Origin: Liquidambar formosana | Lineage: Eukaryota > Streptophyta > Magnoliopsida > Saxifragales > Altingiaceae | Reading direction: 5' to 3' | Assembly (NCBI GenBank): GCA_039720395.1 | Contig: CM077827.1 | Coordinates: 21,127,117-21,191,116 of the forward strand | Length of the DNA stretch: 64,000 nucleotides | In this document: in pieces, positions 55,881-64,000 of the stretch | Position numbering within the stretch: position 1 is the stretch's first letter | Layout of the letters: every line of letters starts with the position of its first letter | Notes under the pieces: generated by a model | Databases searched by the model: none | Seen by the model: only the letters and a program-made list of their open reading frames with translations | What the model was told of the DNA's origin: nothing | Translations under genes and position numbers: made by a program

Positions 55881-57394
55881 GTAAGTTTGTAATGCTAACC
55901 ACATACTGGTTCTCTTCTATTTGGCTCTATGTTTCTCAATTTGAGGACTTCCTCATAGCTTATCTTCCTATGCTTGCAAAGGGGTTTTTTAATTTATTTA
56001 TTTGTTATCTTTTCTATCTTCTTAGTTTGTGAATTTTCCTTTTCAAGTTGATTACTCATCAATGGATTGTGATTAAAGGTTCTTGTTCTGAGATTCAAAT
56101 ATATTTCCTATACACTGTAGGTGTTTGATGAAAGGTTTGTGTGAAGAGCTTAGCACCTTTTTGTCAATGTTCTGATTTGTTGTTGTTCCATCATATCTAC
56201 ACAATTTTTTTTTTTTTTTTTTTTTGTTTTTATATGGAGTATGGACTTATCTTGGCAGTTTTCTCAGCTACCAATCGGAGCTTGAGAAAACGTGGGAAAA
56301 GAATAGAAATCCAAAATTTCTCATTACTAGGGCCCAAAAGACAAAACAATTCATGAGCAATTTTTCTTTTTTACTTCCCATCCATTGAAGTTAATGGGAG
56401 AATGATACAGCATTATTTGTTTGTCATGGTTCTAAAGGGCCAATCTCAAAATGCATAGGCACAAATGTTCTATGATCCAAACATGGCTATGGATATGATG
56501 AAAAAACATTTTTCAATGAAAATACCTCAGGTGTTGTAAGTTGTGCAGTTTGCCACCATTATTTGGAAAAATATTCTCTACAATTATGGGTCTCTGTGTG
56601 GGGTTTGAGAAGGAGGTAAGTTCTTTTTAGGTCTTTGTTTCAGTTTTCCTTTTATGGTGCTTTACTTCTTTGGTTTATTTGGTGCACCTTGGTAACTTCA
56701 GACTTCATTTCATTGTGAGTAGAGAATAAAAAAATTAGAAGGGTGAGAAGATGCACATTCACACCCAAATGGCACAAATATGTAGAGGAACTTTGGGAGT
56801 TACTAACAAGAGACAACCGCCATGTCTATATGTTGGCTTAAGGGAATGGAGTAGGGTATTGATGACATAATGGTGTCTTTGGCTACTTAAGATGGTAAAT
56901 AATTGCTGGGTGATTTCACTTTGATGCATGTGTAGATAAAAATACAACACTAACTACCACCCACTCCCCACCTCTTTTATTTTCTCATGTCAATATAGGG
57001 TTGAAAGCAAAGGGCAATTGAAGAAGGTAGAACTATGGAATGTCAAAGTCTACTGATTATTTTAAATATATTTGTTCGGTAACACAAGAGGTATATACTT
57101 GCTCTTGGTTTATTGAGAACTAATATAATTGGACTTCTCCAACAAGATGTGCTCTCTCTGCTCCCTTGAGTGATGTGTATGACATGTGTACAAGCCTTTA
57201 TTTCAAATTTTTATTTTCTTTCTTCCAATATACAGAATTTTTCATTTATACATTTCAACTTTAATGTAAGCAGCTCAATTAATAGAGGTGGAGGGTTTTT
57301 CTTTTTTTTTTTCCTTCCTCCCCTCTTTTTGCCCTCCTTTATTTACATACGATTGCATGGGTCACCACTAGTGTGGTGTGTATATATATATATA

Positions 57395-57558
57395 GGATGA
57401 TGATCAGGTAAGAACGTCCTGATATAACTTATATCAATATCTGTATTGAGAGTTGTACCTTGTGCATTAGGGGATAAGAGGTATATTAGACCAATATAAG
57501 GGGTACAACACGCAATGCATGGTGCTAATATAACATGTTGATGGGAACATAACCAGTC
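57395..57558. mobile_element. Micron-like MITE in a (TA)n microsatellite, copy 2
   Basis: A 164-bp relative of the element at 53650. It has the same GGATGATGATCAGGTAAG start, a GAGAGTTGTACCTTGTGCAT inner segment and an inverted GGGGTACAACACGCAATGCA half, again flanked by (TA)n (57381-57394 and 57559-57580). It lies inside the Harbinger-like element, so it moved after or with it. Confidence 0.75.
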
Positions 57559-58047
57559 TATATATATATATATATATATAATTTGTGTTATTCATTTTTT
57601 TTTAAAGAAAAATTGACAAAAAAAAAATTGACACTTGATGTGTACATGTTCATACTTATATGGATTTTAGTTGTTTGGTGTGATCCCTCAGGATGATTTG
57701 TGATGTCTTGGAATGGAACGATTGTTTGTTATATTTATTATTTATTTATTTATTTATTTATTTTTGGGGTGGGGGGTGTTAGGGAACAAAGCAAATCTAT
57801 CAACTTGCAAAGGAGCAGATCCATGTATTTGGATGAATTTAGCATGATAATGATATTATGAAATAGAGGTAATTGAAATCCACAATTTGAAATCCTACAT
57901 CCAAAATAGTTTATCCAAACAATGAATTTTTAAATCAATGGATTTCAAATCTATGGATTTTAAATCCATAAATTTCAAATGCATACCCAAATCCAAATCC
58001 ACGTTGCCAAACGCAGCCTAATATCGTTTGCAATCTCTCATTCTTAA

Positions 58048-60072
58048 CGTAACACCCATAATTTTAAAATAAGGTATTAAGGGTTTAAGCCGCTGAAAAT
58101 TTGGCTAAGTGTTGGACAAAAAATGAATTTTCAGAAATCTTTGTTTTTAAAGAAAATTTTTTGCGGTAATGGAAGTTTATAATATTATAAGATATCTATG
58201 ATTTTATGGGATTTTATTAGTATGTTTGGATTGGGTTCCACACATGTTTGTTTTTGAAAAATCTGTCGGGAGACCAATTTTGTACTAAACTTGGAAATGA
58301 GATTTTGATATACTTGGAATTTGATTTTTCTGATATTTTATTTGAATTCAAATGGAGGGTTATTTGCTTATTTTCATTAAATAACTTAAAGTAAAAGGGA
58401 GAATACCTTCTTTTATTCTCCTTTTTATTTAAATGTTTTGAATGAAAATAAAGCTGTGAAGTGTATTTTGTTTGTTTGAGTTGACTGAATTTTGATTTCA
58501 GTCTACTGAATTTCACAGAAGTTAAAACTTTCAATTCTGGAAAATTTGAGTCGACTGAATTATCAATTCAATCGACTGAATTGGAAATTGAGTTGACTAA
58601 TTTGGGCGACGACTCACATTTCAGCTGAAATGACACATGTGCCCCTCTTGTGGTTTTAAAACCACCTTAGCTCGAACCAAACCTTCTCATTTTTAGTACT
58701 TTGAGCTCCAAGCACCAAGAGAGAGAGAGAGAGAAGACAGGGGAGAAAGAAGGGGAAGCTCAATAATGTGGAGCGGGATCGTTGAAGCTCGGATCCGACC
58801 CTGCAATGCTTGGATATTGCGATTTCCACCCCGATCTGCGTGCGTACAACCTTGGATTCGTTGTTCTAGCTAACAATTAAGAGGTAGGTGCATTTTTCAT
58901 AGTTGTAGACCATTGTATGCATGATTTGGTACATTATCATGGGTTATTGCATGTTTATATGGGATTGGGATTTGAATTTGAATTTCTTAAAAATTCATAC
59001 ATTTGGGAAATTAGGGTTTTGTTTGATACCCTATTTAGCTGTATTTATGTTGTTTTTGCATACCCTCACATGATTTGGGGTAAAATAGGTTGATTTTGGA
59101 AACCTATTTGTTAAATTCTTGTAATTAACTATTTGGGGGTCACTTTTATGTAAGTGTTGGAAACCCGATTTTCTACCATTATAAATAAAATGGTTTTGAG
59201 AGATTAACATGTGAATGGATGAGATGATAAGGGGTACTTTCCGGTCTTAACGACTTGTAGTGTTCTGGAAATGAGGTTACTTTCTGAATCCATGTAGGAT
59301 TCATAGTGTTTCCTCATAATGAGGTTGCTTTCTGGACCCATGTTGGGATCCATAGTGTTTCCTCTTATTTTCACGCGCGAAGGCCCTACATGACCTAGGG
59401 AAGATTATTCAATTTAAAAGACTGATGATATAGATTGCCAGATATGGCGGATGATGTTATAGATTGCCAAATATAGCGGATTTATGCTACAGATGATTTT
59501 CATGTACTCTTGTATTTATTTCAAAATTTATGATATGCAATCCCTTGTTATATCATTTTATTTAATTGCTCATAATGGTTTTAAAACCTTGATATACAAC
59601 TTTGAAAAATGTAACCTACTGAATTTATACTCATGCCTATTTATTTAAAACATTATTTGCAGATTATGAGTAAGGTAATGATGACTCATTTGAGGAGGCA
59701 TCACATCGGGATTAGCATGAGCATTTCATGATGATTGAGTGTATTATTTATGGTCTGTACATTATTTAAACAAACTTTTGTACTCTATATGTGTATATTG
59801 ATAGTAGAACCTTATGGATTGAATGATAGCTTAAATTTTATGTTTTGAACTATGGATGATTATGAATTCCGTTTTAAATTGTACAGGTGTTAAAAGTCGA
59901 GAACTTGGTATGTTCTTTTTACAGATGAGACCATGCCGGATTTCCTTACAACAAAAAAAAAAAAAAAAAAAAGTTTCTTTAAATTACGATCTTAATTACC
60001 AACCATCCTCGAATTCTATATAATTTAGATTTTCTAACTAACACGTCATGACCTATTTACTGAGTTGTGACA
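58048..60072 (+). mobile_element. Ty3/gypsy (Tekay-like) solo LTR with TSD
   Basis: 2,025 bp starting CGTAACACCCATAATTTTAA (expected TGTAACACC) and ending GAGTTGTGACA, flanked by the perfect 5-bp repeat CTTAA (58043-58047 and 60073-60077). GA-rich leader and GTAGGTGC donor-like sequence near 58880 mark the transcribed part. No internal domain remains, so it is a solo LTR. The U3 carries GTCGACTGAA words. The lineage is suggested by the ends only. Confidence 0.85.
58476..58602 (+). repeat. AGTCGACTGAAT palindrome repeats in LTR
   Basis: Five copies of a GAGTCGACTGAATT-like word occur in 125 bp (58478, 58499, 58548, 58569 and 58589), varying at the central dinucleotide. The core AGTCGACT is a palindrome. 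Confidence 0.85.
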
Positions 60073-60243
60073 CTTAATCTCTATATTGATTATTATAGAC
60101 ACCCCATTTTGTACCACCTAATTGAATGTGAGATCGCATGATTTGGAATCCCGATGATGAGGTTTATTGTGTGTCCTAAGAAATTAACAAAATAATTCTC
60201 AACGAGTTGCCTAGATTGTAGCTTGAGAGTCTGATTCACACCC

Positions 60244-63200
60244 CATTGCGTATGCATCCATTCCATATGCATACGTAACCATTACACAGGTGCGTATGCA
60301 CCAGGGGTGTATGCGTGCACACCTTGCACCTTTCCCAGGTCCCTACACCTGTGTTTCCCCCTGAGTTTGAAGAGTATGGGGAGAAGGGAAAAGGGTCGGT
60401 GACCTTTTGAGTTTGAATATTGTGAGGGATAGGAGAAGGGGACCAGGCCGTTCGCCAGGTCTCCCTGGTCGCATGTGTGCGATTGCGATTCCGATGGAAG
60501 GAACCGACTTACTTGACCACTAGGGCCTATAAATAGGGACATTGAATTTGTTGGGAGAGAACACCTTTTGAAAATCCAGAGAGAAAGAAAAGAAACTATT
60601 CACCAGATACTCACCTAAACACCAAAAAACCAAAGAGAATAGGAAGGAACTTGGAACTGCAATCCAAGGAGGCAAGGCGAGAATTGCCGTATTGATACTG
60701 GAAGTACTCAAACCTGAGGGTAAGTCATTCCCACCTTAATATTCACTGTTCTTTCTCTTGAGCATGAAAGAATATGCCGAGGATTAACTACGGTGTATTT
60801 AGTAGGTATATATGATTAAATGCATTTCGTTTAGTGCGGACCGTAGAACTGCTGGGTTATAAACCCATAACTTTGGGCTCAAATATGATTATGATTCTGT
60901 GAGTTTCTGAATAAAAGATTATGCGCACTTGTAGTGCTTCGCAAGAGCTTCAATTCGGCTTTTGAATCACCAAATTTGGTTAAGAAATGAGTGAGATAAG
61001 TTAGAGAGAAGTTGGCCTATAACAAACTGAAAAACTGTACACTTTCAATTTCAGCCCGTTCTAAGGTTGAAGATGAAGTGACTGTACCACATAGGTGCAT
61101 ACACACCTATACATGATGCGTACAGCTTTAAGGCAAACATTGGGTGGGGCTAGTTTGATGTGTATGCACCTTTAACCGTCTTTTAGTGATTTTATTAACA
61201 TTGTGCTTCCTTATTTATTACTAATGTTTATTTGTCTATTTATGTTTATTCTAAGTATTTGTTTGTTTAATATTGTTTTGATTAACTTAGTGTTTAATGT
61301 TGTTGTGTCAGTATCTATTTGTTTAAATGTTTAACATAGTTTTTAATTGTTTATTACTAATGTTTATTTTTTTTATTCTTGTTTATTGTTAGTGCTTACT
61401 TCTTTATTCTTGTTTATTAGTTTAAATGACGTAGTGATTGTTGATTTATTATTTATTTATTGCTGAATTGATTAGTTTAGTATTAATATAAATTTGTTTG
61501 TCCCGAGCTAGGTGCGTATGCACCTGTTAATGGTGCATATGCAACCCCTATCTAGGTAGTAACATTAAAAATCTGATTCGAAACCAGAATCGCCATGTTG
61601 GCACGTACGCATCAATATATGATGCGCATGCACCACTTTGTGGGCAGATAGTGTTGCATACTTCCTTTTGTCCTTATTATACCTTATCTCCATTTGATAT
61701 CTGTGAGCACCACGCCCTAAACCACATGGTTTAGGAGTACACATTAGCCTCAAAGGACTAACACGGAGAGGAGTCGCCACCCAATATTGGGAACGAGTGA
61801 ACCCTAGTAGGGTCTAGCTCGTCATAACCAGAGATTCAGGTTTAGAACTAGGGTACATCATCGAGACGGTATTAGGCACCCAACAATGCCCGATCGAAAC
61901 CGGCCCCCACATATAACTATTGGCCATAATTAAATTATCATTAAATCAAAATCAACTCTAAAGCATGCAACAATTTATATTATACGAAAATGAATGAGAT
62001 ATGTAGAGTGAACAGTAAAAAATTGCATAAATAGAATTGAAAAACAGGTGACATGAATTCTGCCTGCAATTAGCATGGTGCGTACACATCTATGCCAGTT
62101 GCGTACGCACCTTTCATTTAGATACCTTGCACTTTTGTTAGTCCCCCTGTAGTAACTCACATGCATTCTAGACAATAATAATTAAGAAATAAAAATCCCT
62201 AAATACTATCATGCAAAAAACCCTAGAGAGAATAAGACTGTTTTCCTTAATGGGGGTGCGTACGCACATATGGGTGGTGCGTATGCAACCATAGGCATAT
62301 CCAAAAAATCCAAAAAACAGAAAACAAAACAAGTTAACCCTAGAACTAAATATTTAGAATACTACAAAAATCAGAAGAAGGAATATTTGCCTAACATAAC
62401 AATATTAATATCATTAATTGATAATAACAATGATAACGGGCAGCCTGTCGGTCCTATTCAGATTTAACCTATTCCACTATTATGGCATGATATACAATGA
62501 TTATACAACTTATTTATCCTAAGCATGCATTCTAACATCATATTTCACCCATAATCATGCATAATGAGATCAAATAGACAAAAGAGAAAAAGAAAAAGAA
62601 AAGTGATTTTCGTCACTTTACAACAGCAGAAACTTCAATCATGTTTTTGAGTATGAAAACATTGGAATTGGACAAAACTCGTGAAATACAAAGTTGTAGA
62701 AAATTGAATTATCTTTCTAAAAGACCAATTTCGTCCAATTTTGACTACGGACTCAAAAGTTATGATTAAAATAAGATTGCTGATTTTAGAAAACTGCTGC
62801 TGAATTATGACTAATTTCACTCTTTAACAACCCTATTCTTCTAAATCATGCATAATAAATAAATAACACACATCAACCAACATGCATATGATTATGCCAA
62901 TATTACTTCAATCATGCATAATCATAACCTATGAAACTGAATAGAAATTGTGAAGAAAGTTACCCTCAGGTTTACGCGCCTTCAAATCCGCTTAGTTCCT
63001 TCTTACAAGCTTCTAAAATCACAGCATGAATCCTCAGTTTAGGGTTTTTTGTGAAATGTATGGTGGCTCCTTGCATTAGAGTTCTGGTCCTCCTTTCAGA
63101 ATTATAATGGTGTATATATAGGGATTCTTAGGGTTTTGGGAGTCCGTTCCCGGGTTGCTAACTGCAATTGCATTCGAAATAGGATTCTTCTTTTTAATTA

Positions 63201-63310
63201 GAAGTCTTAAGGAGAAAGGAATACTAAATCTGGAGTTTCCATAAAAAGGGAGGGTACATACGCATCCCAAGTGGTTGCGTACGCAGGAACGCGTCCGCAC
63301 CCATTACAAG
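60244..63310. repeat. TGCGTACGCA palindrome words in Tat-like LTRs
   Basis: GTGCGTATGCACC, GTGCGTACGCAC, TTGCGTACGCA and close variants occur in at least ten places: about 60247, 60266, 60290, 61095, 61118, 61160, 61511, 61606, 62082, 62103, 62256, 62279 and 63277. They usually come in pairs 20-35 bp apart, in both LTR-A and LTR-B. The ideal form TGCGTACGCA is a palindrome. Confidence 0.85.
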
Positions 63311-63477
63311 TGCCTACGCATTAGGGTTGAATTAAAAATGGCTACAAACTTAGAATTTTTGCTGTGATTTCATTGGCTCGTTTAGGATTACTTTGCATTT
63401 GTCAAGACAAATAATAAACCTCATCATCGGGACCATGGGACTTAAGCTGACAACCGGTACAAAATGGGGTGTCTACA
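61702..63477 (-). mobile_element. nested Tat-like solo LTR of the same family (LTR-B)
   Basis: A 1,776-bp minus-strand copy of the LTR-A family. Its minus-strand start is TGTAGACACCCCATTTTGTA and its end GGTGCTCACA. Target repeats ATATC (61697-61701) and ATATT (63478-63482) differ at one base. It has the module on the minus strand (GGAGTCGCCACCC at 61771, GGTATTAGGCACCCA at 61869 in plus orientation). Inserted in reverse orientation into LTR-A, it makes an inverted pair sharing the start and CCCGATGATGAGGTTTATT. Confidence 0.8.
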
Positions 63478-63961
63478 ATATTTGTATATCCATCTCTTGT
63501 ATATCCTGTTTTGCCATGTCTCACTGCTTCCTTCTTTAAATCCGTTTTACTTGCATCATTGCCCGTATGTTTGGCATGTCATTGAATAAATCGTGTGCTT
63601 AAGGTTGAATTCAATTAAATACACTCATTAAATAAAGCTAACGATCATTTGTGGAGGTTGGTTTCTTAACCTGGCATTATTGGGTGCCTAATACCTTCCC
63701 AACAGCGTACCTTAGCTCTGGAATCCGAATCTCTGATCCGGACATGATGAATTTGAACTTGTTGGAATGGCACTATTAGTTCCCAAAGCTAAATTGGGTG
63801 GCGACTCCCACGCATTAGCGCAAAGCCGTTGCGCTCACAATTATCTTATTGCTTGTTCTTGATTTTATTCTTACTTGCTATAAACTAATTTTTAGATTGC
63901 ATTTGATTTTATACTTAACCGAAAACCCTATTCAACCCCCCTCTAGCATTGTTCACTTGAG

Positions 63962-63967
<6 letters not shown>

Positions 63968-64000
<33 letters not shown>
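63968..64000. repeat. (TA)n microsatellite at window end
   Basis: Uninterrupted AT repeat from 63968 to the window edge, abutting the end of the SIRE-like LTR. Its length beyond the window is unknown. Confidence 0.9.

Larger units (their letters stand above)
55494..58018. mobile_element. PIF/Harbinger-like non-autonomous transposon
   Basis: 2,525 bp with 26-bp inverted ends matching at 23 positions (GGGTACGTTTGGGAACGTGG and inverted GGCTGCGTTTGGCAACGTGG), flanked by the 3-bp target TAA (55491-55493 and 58019-58021). TAA/TTA targets and GG..TGTTTGG-type ends define PIF/Harbinger. Host LTR sequence continues across the insertion. No DDE transposase or Myb-like ORF is seen. The interior has a GC-rich exon-like patch (55680-55885) and a second Micron-like MITE. 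Confidence 0.82.
60094..63839 (+). mobile_element. Ty3 Tat-like solo LTR with TSD (LTR-A)
   Basis: Starts TATAGACACCCCATTTTGTA (expected TGTAGACACC) and ends GTTGCGCTCACA, flanked by perfect ATTAT (60089-60093 and 63840-63844). A TATAAATAG box is at 60528-60536. The GGTGCCTAATACCTTCCC / GGTGGCGACTCC module lies at 63683-63700 and 63799-63810. Without the nested LTR-B it is about 1.97 kb. TGCGTATGCACC words recur through it. No internal domain remains. Confidence 0.85.
54320..63967 (+). mobile_element. SIRE-like solo LTR carrying nested insertions
   Basis: The outermost element. It starts TGTTGGCCTAGATGGTTTCA and ends TTCACTTGAGACAACA, with ATATA on both sides (54315-54319 and 63968-63972; the right copy merges into a TA repeat). 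After removing the inserts at 55494-58018, 58048-60072 and 60094-63839 and one copy of each target, about 1.34 kb of continuous LTR remains (54320-55493, 58022-58047, 60078-60093, 63845-63967). That is normal for SIRE/Maximus LTRs. The U3 holds repeated AAGACGTCT words. No internal region exists. Confidence 0.85.

Overview
The window is nuclear DNA of a flowering plant. It is AT-rich, has long introns, (TA)n microsatellites and dense transposable-element debris, and carries conserved plant genes (NSE1, COQ4, a plant-type His-rich membrane protein). No tRNA, rRNA, CRISPR array or prokaryotic feature was seen. The species cannot be fixed from the sequence alone.

Layout. (1) 1-2.76 kb: 5' part of NSE1 (SMC5/6 complex subunit) on the minus strand. 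Its promoter has a TATA box between two E2F-type sites, and a hAT-type MITE with a perfect 8-bp target duplication sits just upstream. (2) 4.1-5.8 kb: low-complexity and minisatellite DNA. (3) 6.4-12.7 kb: an intact Ty1/copia element with two identical 225-bp LTRs, a 5-bp target duplication and open gag and pol. It sits immediately upstream of, and in the same orientation as, COQ4. (4) 12.7-17.5 kb: COQ4, with a non-coding first exon carrying a uORF, a 2.8-kb 5'UTR intron and two coding exons. (5) 18-27 kb: decayed repeats. These are a SIRE-like solo LTR, an endogenous pararetrovirus RT fragment, a FAR1/MULE pseudogene, and a Tat-like Ty3 LTR region invaded by an Angela/BARE-like solo LTR. (6) 28-30.4 kb: an intron-containing LCB1 (serine palmitoyltransferase) pseudogene beside a CACTA-like terminus. 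(7) 30.4-33.5 kb: a long Ty3 LTR. (8) 36.1-38.2 kb: a ribosome-inactivating-protein/DUF6598 fusion gene on the minus strand, interrupted by one frameshift. (9) 41.3-50.5 kb: a three-exon minus-strand gene for a nickel-transporter-like membrane protein, whose 7.4-kb first intron holds a decayed Ty3 Tat ORF. A Helitron with three 413-bp internal repeats lies upstream. (10) 53.6-64 kb: a Micron-like MITE, then a SIRE-like solo LTR. Into that LTR were inserted a PIF/Harbinger element, a Ty3 solo LTR and a Tat-like solo LTR, and the last has itself taken an inverted solo LTR of its own family. Every junction except the innermost has an exact target duplication.

The living genes are few and functionally unrelated (DNA repair, ubiquinone synthesis, a membrane transporter candidate, a defence-type RIP relic). 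Most of the biology here is transposon biology. The main new-looking signals are: short palindromic 'words' private to each LTR family, repeated inside the LTRs of four families; MITEs lodged in (TA)n tracts; an apparently very recent copia insertion that may have replaced or altered the COQ4 promoter; and the nested solo-LTR stack.
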